DNA of 64,000 nt. Source: Ichthyocystis sparus. GTDB lineage: Bacteria > Pseudomonadota > Gammaproteobacteria > Burkholderiales > 2013Ark19i. Positions 37,175-46,380 of this stretch are shown here, in pieces. The notes beneath the pieces are model-generated. The model had not been told where the DNA came from, did not search any database, and was given only the letters and a program-made list of their open reading frames with translations. The position numbers were made by a program, and so were the translations under genes. The stretch's first letter is position 1; each line of letters opens with the position of its first letter. The stretch lies in assembly GCF_900078755.1 (NCBI RefSeq), contig NZ_FKIH01000010.1; one strand, written 5' to 3'.

Positions 37175-37990
37175 ATGTATAAGAGGGCTTTTGAGCTGCG
37201 TTCTGCTAGGCGCAATCTAAAAAAAAAGACGGTGTATTTATTACCAAATTTATTAACTACTGTGGCATTATTTTGTGGTTTTTTCGCTATAATACGTGCT
37301 ATGGATGGTGATTTTCGTAGTGCCGCTTTGGCAATATTTTTTTCCACCATATTTGATAACTTAGATGGAAGAATTGCCAGGCTTACTCATACTCAAAGTT
37401 CGTTTGGTGCAGAGTATGATAGCTTGTCCGACATGATTTGTTTTGGGGCAGCGCCATCACTGATTATGTACGAATGGTCGCTGAAGTTGATGGGCCGTCC
37501 TGGTTGGGCAGCTGCGTTTATTTATTGCGTAACTGCAGCACTGCGGTTAGCTCGTTTTAATGTCTCTCTAGACTGTGAGGATGAGCCAAAGACTCATTTT
37601 CTGGGCCTACCAAGCCCAGTAGCTGCTATGCTACTAGTGAGTTACGTGACAGTTATAAGAAATCACAATCCCGCCATTTCTCCGTTTTTTTTGGCTATGA
37701 TTTCGTGGTTTCTTACCGTTAGTGTTGGTCTTATGATGATCTCCAATATCCCATTTTATAGTGGGAAAAACATTAATTTTAGAAAAAGCGTCCCGTTTTC
37801 CAGGGTTGTTTGGGTGGTGCTAGCTATAGTAGCTTTGTCCCAATCATTAATTGATATTTTTGATATGCTGTTCGTTATCTCTGTACTATACCTTTTGTGG
37901 GGATTTATAAGGTCATTTATTGCTCGATTCAGAAAAAACGACCCAACTACTGATGAGCGTGTGGTGGATGAGGATAATTGTAATTCGTAG
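37175..37990 (+). CDS. pssA: CDP-diacylglycerol-serine O-phosphatidyltransferase
   Basis: Makes phosphatidylserine from CDP-diacylglycerol and serine. 271 residues, CDP-alcohol phosphatidyltransferase family with several membrane spans. The catalytic signature D-x2-DG-x2-AR-x8-G-x3-D-x3-D is complete: FDNLDGRIARL followed by FGAEYDSLSDM. The N-terminus LLPNLLTTVALFCGFFAI is typical. Works directly upstream of Psd in phosphatidylethanolamine synthesis. A possible ribosome binding site (GAGGAG) lies rather far upstream of the ATG. Confidence 0.96.
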   Translation: MYKRAFELRSARRNLKKKTVYLLPNLLTTVALFCGFFAIIRAMDGDFRSAALAIFFSTIFDNLDGRIARLTHTQSSFGAEYDSLSDMICFGAAPSLIMYEWSLKLMGRPGWAAAFIYCVTAALRLARFNVSLDCEDEPKTHFLGLPSPVAAMLLVSYVTVIRNHNPAISPFFLAMISWFLTVSVGLMMISNIPFYSGKNINFRKSVPFSRVVWVVLAIVALSQSLIDIFDMLFVISVLYLLWGFIRSFIARFRKNDPTTDERVVDEDNCNS

Positions 37991-38047
37991 AAACTCATTT
38001 GATAAATTTTTCCAAATTGCAAGACTTTGTTAAGGAGGGCATGTTTT

Positions 38048-39493
38048 ATGTCACGGCTTGTTAAGATATTTTTTTCTTACCTGTTTGTCGGGTGTTTGGG
38101 TGCTGCTATAGCCATCGCCGCCATCAGGTCCTACCCCTCGTATGCCAATAGTAAATATTTTAAATCTATTAATATACGTAGTGCATCACCAAATTGTTCC
38201 AAATGTTTGGCAAACAATACTTCTTATTTTTCGAAAATCCTAGACTCTGCACGCAAATCTGTGGTTCATGTCCGTGTTACTCACAAACCAGATTTTTTTA
38301 GGTGGGGAGTTGATGATATAACTCGCGATTTAGATTCTTGGTTTGGGCAATTAGATGATTCACTTAGAATTAATGTCCGTCAAGTGCAGGGTATTCACTC
38401 TTTTTACGAAGGTTCAGGGGCAATTTTTTCAAGTGATGGCTATATACTGACCTCTGCCTATTTACTGTATGGAGTAGAGAGAGTTCAGGTTACAACTTAC
38501 GATAACAAGGTTTATGAAGCTCAGGTAATTGGTATTGATCGTAATAGTGGACTAGCATTGCTTAAAATTTCTCCTGAAGAAAAGCTGTTTCCAGCGAAGC
38601 TAGCTAATATGGACGGAGTAGCAATTGGTCAGTGGGTAATTTCTCTTGGCTATGACGATTCTTTGTCCCATGGTGTTATTCGCTACTATATCCCGCATCA
38701 TTTTATAATGACAGATCTATCACTTACAGTTAAAAGTATTGGTGGCCTTTTGCTGGATATGAATGGTAATCTTCTGGGATTAAATACCCCACATGTTGAT
38801 TTTTCTAGTAATTTTTCCTTAGTTATTCCTTCTGATTATGCTTCTAGAATAGTTTTGGAATTGAAGAAAAAGGGCTTCATTAAACCAACATATCTGGGTG
38901 TGGTGGCACAAAATTTGTCTCCTGATTTAGCCGCTTCTTTTAAATTAAAGCCAAATTCTTGTGTTCTAGTTTCTCAAGTTATGGCTGGATCACCAGCATT
39001 AAGCGCTGGTATTACATCAGGTGACTGTATTTCCCATTTTGAAAATACCCCTGTCACTTCTGCCGGCACCTTATATTCACTTATTACTACGCATGATAAT
39101 ACTAAGCCAGCAACTATAGTACTCTGGCGCGATGGCTCTCAACAAAAAATTATTGTTGAATGGAATAATAGGAAAATTTCTGCCAATATTCCTCCCTTCC
39201 ATTTTTATGAGCCCATGGGAATTTATTTGAGGGAGATGTTGCCATCCGAACTTGATGATGCCCATACTAAAGCTGGATTGCTTATTGGTAATATTATTAA
39301 TACCGGTACAGCATACAAAGTAGGATTGCGTTCAGGCGATATTCTTGTTGCTATGAATGGAAAACCACTTAAGGAGTTGTCGCAGTTTGACGAAATGATT
39401 AATTCTCCAGTTAAGTCGGCGGCTTTTCTAATACAGCGCGATTCTGATAGGGCCTTTGTTGCAATTGAGAAAGCAGAATCAGCTAAAAAATAA
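38048..39493 (+). CDS. DegP/DegQ-like periplasmic protein with all three catalytic residues lost (pseudoprotease)
   Basis: 481 residues with the layout of an HtrA/Do protein: an N-terminal signal anchor (about 5-27), a trypsin-like domain (about 60-275) and two PDZ domains (about 285-370 and 395-475). Compared with E. coli DegP from memory, TNNHVV is replaced by TSAYLL (His to Tyr138), DPRSDIAL by DRNSGLAL (Asp to Gly168), and GNSGGAL by KSIGGLL (Ser to Ile231). The surrounding strands align well, so the losses are real substitutions within a kept fold. It should not cleave proteins but might still bind them as a chaperone or adaptor. ATG at 38048 is used: AGGAGG lies 9 bases upstream. Follows pssA by 57 bases; a strong terminator follows. 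Confidence 0.85.
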   Translation: MSRLVKIFFSYLFVGCLGAAIAIAAIRSYPSYANSKYFKSINIRSASPNCSKCLANNTSYFSKILDSARKSVVHVRVTHKPDFFRWGVDDITRDLDSWFGQLDDSLRINVRQVQGIHSFYEGSGAIFSSDGYILTSAYLLYGVERVQVTTYDNKVYEAQVIGIDRNSGLALLKISPEEKLFPAKLANMDGVAIGQWVISLGYDDSLSHGVIRYYIPHHFIMTDLSLTVKSIGGLLLDMNGNLLGLNTPHVDFSSNFSLVIPSDYASRIVLELKKKGFIKPTYLGVVAQNLSPDLAASFKLKPNSCVLVSQVMAGSPALSAGITSGDCISHFENTPVTSAGTLYSLITTHDNTKPATIVLWRDGSQQKIIVEWNNRKISANIPPFHFYEPMGIYLREMLPSELDDAHTKAGLLIGNIINTGTAYKVGLRSGDILVAMNGKPLKELSQFDEMINSPVKSAAFLIQRDSDRAFVAIEKAESAKK

Positions 39494-39506
39494 CTACGTT
39501 CTTAGC

Positions 39507-39546
39507 GCAGGGTGTTTTAGTCTATTATTCTAAAATGCCCTGCTTT
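39507..39546 (+). terminator. Strong stem-loop terminator after the DegP-like gene
   Basis: A 14-bp stem (GCAGGGTGTTTTAG, 39507-39520, with CTAAAATGCCCTGC, 39530-39543, two G-T pairs) around a 9-base loop, followed by TTT. It ends the psd-pssA-degP-like unit before alaS. Confidence 0.75.
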
Positions 39547-39598
39547 AGTCTCTGGGTTTGTTTTTTTTTGTTGTCGGTTTCTCTGGAGACGTGACTGA

Positions 39599-42235
39599 AT
39601 GAAATTGGATGAGGTTCGTACCGCTTTTTTAGATTTTTTCAAAGATAACGGGCATACTATAGCTCCTTCAAGCTCTCTTGTTCCAGATAGCAGAGATACT
39701 ACTTTGCTTTTTACAAATGCTGGCATGGTTCAGTTTAAAAACGTTTTTATAGGCAAAGAATGTCTTTCATATGATACGGCAGCTTCTGCGCAACGTTGCT
39801 TACGCGCAGGTGGTAAACATAATGACCTAGAAAATGTCGGTTATACATCACGGCACCACACATTTTTTGAAATGCTTGGTAACTTTAGTTTTGGTTCTTA
39901 TTTTAAAGAAGAGGCTATTACTTATGCTTGGTCTTTTCTAATTGATTTTCTAAGGTTAGAAATATCTCGCCTATGGGTAACAGTTTACTTTTCGGATGAT
40001 CAAACGTACAACATATGGCGTGACAAAATAAAAATACCGGAAGATCGCATCATACGCATAGGAAATAAAAATGAAGAAGCCTACACATCAGATAATTTTT
40101 GGCAAATGGCTACTACTGGCCCATGCGGCCCATGTACGGAGATTTTTTACGATCATGGTCCATCTGTAGCCGGTGGTCCTCCAGGATCGCCCTCTGCTGA
40201 AGGTGACCGTTTTGTTGAAATTTGGAACATAGTTTTCATGGAGTTTGATCTTGGTTCAGACAGTGTTCTAAGACCTTTGCCAAAACCATGTGTTGATACT
40301 GGAATGGGATTAGAGCGTATTTCTGCTGTAATGCAAGGGGTAAGCGGAAATTATGATATTGACTTATTTCGTAGATTAATCTCGGCGATAGAATCTATAG
40401 TAGGATTGTCAGATTCTTCTTACAAATCTTCTTTTAGAGTTATTGCTGATCATATTAGATCAACTGCTTTTCTAATTTTTGATGGTGTAATACCAGGTAA
40501 TGAAGGACGTTCTTATGTTCTTAGGCGGATAATACGTAGGGCTATTCGCCATGGATACCAGCTTAACCAACGGTCACCATTTTTTTACAAATTACTTCCT
40601 GAGCTAGTCTCAATAATGGGAGATGCTTATCCAGAGTTAAAAACAGAAGAAGAAAGAATTGCATCAGAAATTAGGGATGAAGAGGAGCGTTTTTTTGAGA
40701 CTATAGCAAATGGAATGGTACTTTTAGAAAGGGAGCTTTCTAAAAATATATCTATTTTAGACGGCTCTGTAGCATTTAAGTTATATGATACTTTTGGTTT
40801 TCCTCTTGATCTAACAGAAGACGTTTGCAAGTCCCGTAATATTTATGTAGACACTGACGGCTTCGATAGAGCTATGGCTGCCCAGCGGGAGAATGCACGT
40901 TCACACAGCTGTTTTGGCAAAAATTTTTCGGTATTCGTTGGTGATGAAGTACGTTCTAATTTTTGTGGTTATGATACTAGCAAATTGTCTGCCAGCATAT
41001 TAGCTATATACGTTAATGGACAGTTAGTACCATCTCTTTTGGAATCACAAGAGGGGGTTATCGTTTGTGATAAAACGCCATTTTATCCAGAGGGAGGGGG
41101 ACCAGTAGGAGATACGGGTAAATGGTATTCAGAAGATTTATCATCTGTTTTTAATGTTACTGATACACAAAACCTATCTGCCCTTGTTATTGCTCATTTT
41201 GGGTTCATGTCTAAAGGTACTTGCAAAACATCTGATATTATGTTGGGTGAAGTAAATTTAGAGCGTAGAATGCAAATTGCGCGCCATCATTCTGCCACCC
41301 ATTTATTAAACTCAGCTCTTCGCAAAATTCTGGGAACACATGTTAAGCAACGTGGTTCTTATGTAGATGAACATAAGTTGCGTTTTGATTTCTCCCATCG
41401 TGATCCTATATCAGAAGAGCAACTCTCTGAGATTAGTAATTTTGTCAATGATGAAGTTATGCAATCTTCTGATACCAAAATTTGTTTTATGCCATATCGG
41501 GAAGCAATCAACTCAGGAGCTATAAGTCTTTCCTCAGACAAGTATGAAGATGTAGTTCGTGTTCTGCAAATAGGCTCATCTAGGGAATTGTGTGGAGGAA
41601 TACACGTAAAAAATACTGGAAATATAGGACTGTTTGCTATTACCTGTGAATCTGCAGTTTCATCTGGTGTGCGTCGTATTGAGGCTGTCGCTGGATTTTC
41701 CAGTCTCAGACTATTTTACGAAAGATCATCTCAAATACAAAAAATATCAAAAATTCTTAGTTGTAAACCCGTTAATATTATTGGTAGCATATCTAAAATT
41801 TCAGACAAATTGATAACTTCACAGAAATTGCTAGAGCAGGTAAAAAATGAGCGTCTGTTAGAGCGAGTTCTTTCTTACAAAAATAAATGTTGCTTGCACA
41901 ACGATGTTAAGATTTTCTTGATTTACGATGACAAACTGGAAAAATCAGACGCCGTTTTCTGTGTAAATTACCTATCCAAGGACTACAGTCCAAGTATCGT
42001 AATTTTTATTACTAATGACGATTCGTGCTTTAATCTTATTTTTTCAGTTTCTAACACTATATCACATGTATTAGACGCACGTTCCATAGCTAAGGATTTT
42101 CCGAGTCTCATAATTGCTAAAGGAGGTGGAAGGGCTAATCTTGCACAGTATAGGGTACATTTTCCTGACGGTATTAGCACATTTTTTGACAAAGTATTTT
42201 TGTTTCTTACTCAGCAACTAGATAAAATTGTTTAA
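39599..42235 (+). CDS. alaS: Alanyl-tRNA synthetase
   Basis: Charges tRNA-Ala. 878 residues, the usual length. The class II catalytic domain has FLDFFKDNGHTIAPSSSLVP, LFTNAGMVQFKNVF, RHHTFFEMLGNFSFGSYF and GPCGPCTEIFYDHG. The tRNA-binding region is next. The editing domain has the zinc site HHSATHLLNSALR and later CGGIHVKNTGNIG. The C-terminal DHHA1-like domain ends with IIAKGGGRANLAQ. GGAG lies 10 bases before the ATG. Confidence 0.98.
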   Translation: MKLDEVRTAFLDFFKDNGHTIAPSSSLVPDSRDTTLLFTNAGMVQFKNVFIGKECLSYDTAASAQRCLRAGGKHNDLENVGYTSRHHTFFEMLGNFSFGSYFKEEAITYAWSFLIDFLRLEISRLWVTVYFSDDQTYNIWRDKIKIPEDRIIRIGNKNEEAYTSDNFWQMATTGPCGPCTEIFYDHGPSVAGGPPGSPSAEGDRFVEIWNIVFMEFDLGSDSVLRPLPKPCVDTGMGLERISAVMQGVSGNYDIDLFRRLISAIESIVGLSDSSYKSSFRVIADHIRSTAFLIFDGVIPGNEGRSYVLRRIIRRAIRHGYQLNQRSPFFYKLLPELVSIMGDAYPELKTEEERIASEIRDEEERFFETIANGMVLLERELSKNISILDGSVAFKLYDTFGFPLDLTEDVCKSRNIYVDTDGFDRAMAAQRENARSHSCFGKNFSVFVGDEVRSNFCGYDTSKLSASILAIYVNGQLVPSLLESQEGVIVCDKTPFYPEGGGPVGDTGKWYSEDLSSVFNVTDTQNLSALVIAHFGFMSKGTCKTSDIMLGEVNLERRMQIARHHSATHLLNSALRKILGTHVKQRGSYVDEHKLRFDFSHRDPISEEQLSEISNFVNDEVMQSSDTKICFMPYREAINSGAISLSSDKYEDVVRVLQIGSSRELCGGIHVKNTGNIGLFAITCESAVSSGVRRIEAVAGFSSLRLFYERSSQIQKISKILSCKPVNIIGSISKISDKLITSQKLLEQVKNERLLERVLSYKNKCCLHNDVKIFLIYDDKLEKSDAVFCVNYLSKDYSPSIVIFITNDDSCFNLIFSVSNTISHVLDARSIAKDFPSLIIAKGGGRANLAQYRVHFPDGISTFFDKVFLFLTQQLDKIV

Positions 42236-42265
42236 TTCCTATCTTATAATAACTCAGGAAAATTT

Positions 42266-43015
42266 ATGAAAATTTTGATAAGTAATGATGATGGATATGA
42301 TTCAGAAGGGATTGTACTTTTGTCCAAAATAGCCCGGGATTATACTTCAGAAATTGTGGTTTTTGCACCTGATCGTAATAGAAGCGCATCCAGTTTCGCA
42401 GTAACTAAGGGAAATATTATAGTTGAAGAAATGGAATCCAATGTATACAGGGTCTTTGGTACACCCTCAGATTGTATGATAATAGCGTTAGAAGGTTTTT
42501 TTGATTGGAAGCCCGATCTCGTCCTATCTGGTATCAATTTGGGAGCTAATTTAGGTTCAGATGTAATTTATTCAGGTACAGTTTCAGTTGCAATGCAAGC
42601 TTTTTGGCATGGGGTGCATGGAGTTGCATTTTCTCTATGCAGCAACAACCCCATATACTTTAATACAGCAAGACATGTGGTAAAGTTATTTCTAGAAAAC
42701 TATTTCAAAACTCTTTTTTTAAGACCTTTTCCTTCTGCCATAAGTGTTAACATACCTCCAGTGGCTATTTCAGATTGCAGAGGATTTGCATACACCAACC
42801 TTGGGCAAAGAAAAACTTCCCATCCAATATCTTGTCAAAAAGTATCAGATAAGGAGTATCATTGTTCGTTGGGTGATCTAAGTGGCCCATTAGGACTTTC
42901 GAATAGTCAAGATTTTTGGGCTACGCGTAATCGTTATGCATCCATTACACCATTGAAATTTGTACAGAGTAATTCTACCTCTTTTTACGATCCATCATGG
43001 ATGGTAAAGTTATAG
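42266..43015 (+). CDS. surE: SurE, 5'/3'-nucleotidase
   Basis: Metal-dependent survival protein that dephosphorylates nucleoside monophosphates. 249 residues. MKILISNDDGYDSEGI carries the two metal-binding Asp residues; APDRNRSASSFAVT the active-site Ser/Asn region; and VLSGINLGANLGSDVIYSGT the conserved Asn and substrate loop. AGGA lies 7 bases before the ATG. Its partner pcm, often between surE and nlpD, is absent. Confidence 0.96.
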   Translation: MKILISNDDGYDSEGIVLLSKIARDYTSEIVVFAPDRNRSASSFAVTKGNIIVEEMESNVYRVFGTPSDCMIIALEGFFDWKPDLVLSGINLGANLGSDVIYSGTVSVAMQAFWHGVHGVAFSLCSNNPIYFNTARHVVKLFLENYFKTLFLRPFPSAISVNIPPVAISDCRGFAYTNLGQRKTSHPISCQKVSDKEYHCSLGDLSGPLGLSNSQDFWATRNRYASITPLKFVQSNSTSFYDPSWMVKL

Positions 43016-43050
43016 AACTACAGTAACCTAATTGATTTTATACTGCCACT

Positions 43051-44118
43051 ATGTTTAATTTTAGATCGGGCATAATTTTTGCCATCTTCTCTTTCTTGCT
43101 TTCTGGATGTGCCATGATTTCTGAGAGAGGGAAGATTAGCCATAGTAATATACAAAGGCAAAAATTTGTATCTACAATTTCATATTGTCGTGGGTGCTAC
43201 GTAATATTTGGTGATAGCAAGGATATAAAAACTTTCAGCACGCTCTACAAATGTCCTAAATCTAGACTAATAAGTTTGAATCCGCACTTTTCCTCATCTA
43301 CTGTTATCCATGATGGTGAGGTTATAGTATTACCAGAAGAATGTAAAAATAATAGATTTTCAGGATTGGTTGTGCAACAAGTAACTTCGTCTCTTAACAT
43401 TAATGACAGTGATAACTCCGAGTTTAAAACACCTCTCATACTAAATAATAACCATTGTATTTTATCTATAGCAGATAACAAGTACTCTAAAAAATTTATT
43501 CCACTTTTTTTTCCTACTACTCATAAGCCTATTTCGTTTAAAAAAGATAATGCTGGAGGTGCCCTAATTATAACATCCCCTAAAGATAAGGTTGTGTCTG
43601 CAGCAGCAGGGCAGGTGGTTATGTCTTCGTCCTCACTAAAAAAATATGGAAATCTTATAGTAGTTAGACATGGGTACAATTACGCTACAGTGTATGCTCA
43701 TCTTGGAAAAAATATTGTGCAAAAAGGGGATAATGTTCAGGTCGGACAAGCAATAGCGTTGCCACTATGTGATGGTATTGATTGTTCATTTACATTTAGT
43801 ACTCGCTTTAAAGGACATATTTTACCACTTCACTTTGGGCTTAAGATATTTACTGATAACAATATCAAAGCAAAGAAAGACGTCGAAGCAAAGAAAGACG
43901 TCGAAGCAAAGAAAGACATCGAAGCTAAGAAAAAACTGGCACCACCCGTAGGACATAAGCATCTTAATACTGAGAAGAATAATACTAATGTGCTTAATAA
44001 AAAATATGATAAGGGGACAACATACGCACTGGAATTGAAAAAGATGAATAGGTCTGCTACGCGTTTCTCTCATACGCACCATAAGTCACATACTGTTGTT
44101 AAATCTGCATCCCATTAA
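43051..44118 (+). CDS. nlpD: NlpD-like lipoprotein: LysM plus degenerate LytM (M23) domain
   Basis: Predicted outer-membrane lipoprotein that activates cell-wall amidases. 355 residues. Signal peptide with lipobox LLSGC (Cys20). A LysM-like segment (about 50-95) has the YVIF-x(n)-LISLNPH pattern. The LytM domain (about 170-270) has KYGNLIVVRHGYNYATVYAHL and QVGQAIALPL. The metal-binding His expected in the LHFEIRYKG segment is replaced (FTFSTRFKG), so it should be non-catalytic, as E. coli NlpD is. The C-terminal tail is unusual: a lysine-rich AKKDVE repeat followed by a basic His-rich end. Position after surE supports NlpD, but rpoS does not follow. Confidence 0.8.
   Translation: MFNFRSGIIFAIFSFLLSGCAMISERGKISHSNIQRQKFVSTISYCRGCYVIFGDSKDIKTFSTLYKCPKSRLISLNPHFSSSTVIHDGEVIVLPEECKNNRFSGLVVQQVTSSLNINDSDNSEFKTPLILNNNHCILSIADNKYSKKFIPLFFPTTHKPISFKKDNAGGALIITSPKDKVVSAAAGQVVMSSSSLKKYGNLIVVRHGYNYATVYAHLGKNIVQKGDNVQVGQAIALPLCDGIDCSFTFSTRFKGHILPLHFGLKIFTDNNIKAKKDVEAKKDVEAKKDIEAKKKLAPPVGHKHLNTEKNNTNVLNKKYDKGTTYALELKKMNRSATRFSHTHHKSHTVVKSASH
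43870..43935 (+). repeat. 18-bp in-frame tandem repeat inside nlpD
   Basis: Three copies of gcaaagaaagacgtcgaa (43870, 43888, 43906; one base differs in the third) and a partial fourth, encoding AKKDVE repeats. Copy number could vary by slippage without breaking the frame. Confidence 0.9.
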
Positions 44119-44320
44119 AAATTAATAACAAACAAAATTTATGTAGTTATATTAAAAACTACCAGCTTTATGTGTTCCAACTAGTATTTATTAACAGCTG
44201 TTTGATACACTGTCTTATCGCCTAAACCTAAATACTTGAATTAATTATTTTTTTCTTATGCCTACCTTTTGACCCACCTTTCATTTATAATCCTAATTTT
44301 CTGTTCGGAGATACAATTAG

Positions 44321-45208
44321 ATGATTTCAGGCTGCATATCTGCTTTAGTTACGCCTATGAAACATGATGGTCAGGTTGATTTAGTAAGCTTGGATCGCGT
44401 GGTAGACTACCATTTGGCAGAAGAGAGTGACGGACTTTTGCTTATGGGAAGCACTGGGGAGCCTGCGCTTTTAACTGAAGAAGAAAGACGGGAAATTGTG
44501 ACCAGAGTTTTAAAGCGGGTTGATGGAAAAATTCCCGTGTGGGTAGGTGTAGGAAGCAATTCCACCCGAGATAGCATAGTAAAAATAAAGGAAATGGAAG
44601 AAATAGGCGTCGATGTTTGTTTGTGTGTGGTTCCCTACTACTTAAAACCAACACAAAAAGGTATATACGAGCATTTTGCTTCACTTTCTTCGGAAGTATC
44701 TTGCCCTATTGTTATCTATAATATCCCTGGTAGGGTAGGAGTGGACATTTCTTTGCAAACCTTATTGGATTTATCTGAGATACCTAATATTGTAGGAATG
44801 AAAGAAGGAACAAATAATGTAGAAAGAGCTATACACTGGATGCATAATTTTCCTAAAAATTTCATGTTTTATGCAGGAGATGATTCAGTATCCTTGCCCA
44901 GCATTCTTATGGGGGCTAAAGGGTGTGTGTCAGTGACTGGAAATGTTGTACCGCGGCTTATGCATGATATGTGTGATTGTGCTTTTTCTGGTCAGATAAG
45001 TAGAGCTAGAGAAATCAATAGTAGTATATGGTGGTTTCACAGATTTTTGTTCATAGAATCAAATCCAATTCCAGTCAAATGGGTTTTGTCTGAGATGGGG
45101 TTGATAGAACCAGGTATTAGGCTTCCTCTGACCTGGCTTAGTGCTGAGCACCATGATAACCTGAGGCTCGCTATGAAGCAGGCAGGAATTAAAAAAGTTT
45201 GTCTGTAA
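44321..45208 (+). CDS. dapA: DapA, 4-hydroxy-tetrahydrodipicolinate synthase
   Basis: First committed step of lysine and diaminopimelate synthesis: condenses aspartate semialdehyde with pyruvate. 295 residues. Signatures: GCISALVTPMKHDGQVD, LLMGSTGEPALLTEEER, PIVIYNIPGRVGVDI (catalytic Tyr) and GMKEGTNNVERA (Schiff-base Lys), then FYAGDDSVSLPSILMGAKG. GGAG is 12 bases before the ATG. Followed by bamC, the usual neighbour. Confidence 0.97.
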   Translation: MISGCISALVTPMKHDGQVDLVSLDRVVDYHLAEESDGLLLMGSTGEPALLTEEERREIVTRVLKRVDGKIPVWVGVGSNSTRDSIVKIKEMEEIGVDVCLCVVPYYLKPTQKGIYEHFASLSSEVSCPIVIYNIPGRVGVDISLQTLLDLSEIPNIVGMKEGTNNVERAIHWMHNFPKNFMFYAGDDSVSLPSILMGAKGCVSVTGNVVPRLMHDMCDCAFSGQISRAREINSSIWWFHRFLFIESNPIPVKWVLSEMGLIEPGIRLPLTWLSAEHHDNLRLAMKQAGIKKVCL

Positions 45209-45238
45209 TTCATAATATTATTGACGATGGGAAAATTT

Positions 45239-46378
45239 ATGTATCAATTTAAAAGCCTCTATTGTCTGCCATTACTATTTTTTTTGGTTGCCTGTAGCTC
45301 CTTGTTTTCTAGGTACTCTGCATCACCATATGGTAATGAGACCGCGAAATTGGTTATTCCACCTACTATGTCTCACCCTCAGTACGATTCTACATACGAT
45401 CTAAGTGGGGTTATTAAAAGACCTGAGATGGTAGATAAAGATGCTGTAACTGCCAACTATAATAAAAACAATGACATTGACATGGTTGTTACTGCTAATC
45501 TTAGATTATCTGAGGATGTTTCTGGAATTACTGTATTTGTTCCAGAACAGCTTAAAAAAGTAATGAAAAAAACATCCGATTTTTTTTCTTACAATGGGTT
45601 CAGTGTTTCTTCTGATCTAAAGAAGCTAGAACTACATACAAAATGGAAGAAATACTACTACTATAACAAAGAAAATAATAAATTTTTTGGTGTTCCATAT
45701 TGGGGCTTTCGTGATAGATATCACGTAATTTTTCATGCCCATAAATCGGGTACTTTTGTGTCTTTTGCTCATCGTGAAGAATCATCGTATATATCGTTCC
45801 TAATGGACTTGCGTAATAGAGAGCGTACAATTAGGCAATCCTCATCGTGGCATAATTGTTCAGGTTGCGGGTTGTATTCTTTTAGTTATTTGATTCCACG
45901 TTATCTTTCGCTCTTTGGGGCCAATCCGTCTGGAATTAACCGTCTCATGCTTTTGAGATATGCTCCTTTAACAAAAGTGGAAAAATATTTTCGGGATATC
46001 CTATTTCACCCGTTTTTGATGATTATTAGCAAGCCAGTAAGAGAATCTTGGTTCATGACTAAAAAGGCAATTGTTAGGAGTGGTATACAATTAAGTAAAG
46101 AAGATTTTGCTAATAAGAGTTTTACTATTAGTTATCTCGATCCTTCTTTTGTTCCACAAAATCAGGAGGGCATTGTTTCCAAAATTTCTAGATTTTTAGG
46201 ATCTACTCCATCCTCCTCTGCCGATTTAGTAAAACCTAAAGCATATCTAATAAGGTTGTCATCTCTTTCTGGCAAAAAAGTTACTCAGGTCCTGGTTTAC
46301 GATAGCTCGGGACATAAGATTGATACTTCACAAGTAGCGCTTAGGATTTTGGAAGTTATATCCAATAATTACTCTTGA
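45239..46378 (+). CDS. bamC: BamC, outer-membrane assembly lipoprotein
   Basis: Lipoprotein of the BAM complex, which folds outer-membrane proteins. About 379 residues. Signal peptide with lipobox FLVAC (Cys19 from this start). An N-terminal unstructured part (LVIPPTMSHPQYD) resembles the BamD-binding lasso. Two helix-grip domains follow; RDRYHVIFHAHKSGTFVSFA fits the conserved strand pair of the first. ATG at 45239 has GGGA 6 bases upstream; ATG at 45227 is also possible. The dapA-bamC pairing is common in gamma- and betaproteobacteria and supports the call despite weak sequence conservation. The stop lies just before cmk. Confidence 0.8.
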   Translation: MYQFKSLYCLPLLFFLVACSSLFSRYSASPYGNETAKLVIPPTMSHPQYDSTYDLSGVIKRPEMVDKDAVTANYNKNNDIDMVVTANLRLSEDVSGITVFVPEQLKKVMKKTSDFFSYNGFSVSSDLKKLELHTKWKKYYYYNKENNKFFGVPYWGFRDRYHVIFHAHKSGTFVSFAHREESSYISFLMDLRNRERTIRQSSSWHNCSGCGLYSFSYLIPRYLSLFGANPSGINRLMLLRYAPLTKVEKYFRDILFHPFLMIISKPVRESWFMTKKAIVRSGIQLSKEDFANKSFTISYLDPSFVPQNQEGIVSKISRFLGSTPSSSADLVKPKAYLIRLSSLSGKKVTQVLVYDSSGHKIDTSQVALRILEVISNNYS

Positions 46379-46380
46379 TT

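Noticed and set aside
44150..44320. TTGACC and TATAAT before dapA as a promoter
   Set aside because: The two elements are only about 11 bases apart, too close for a sigma-70 promoter.
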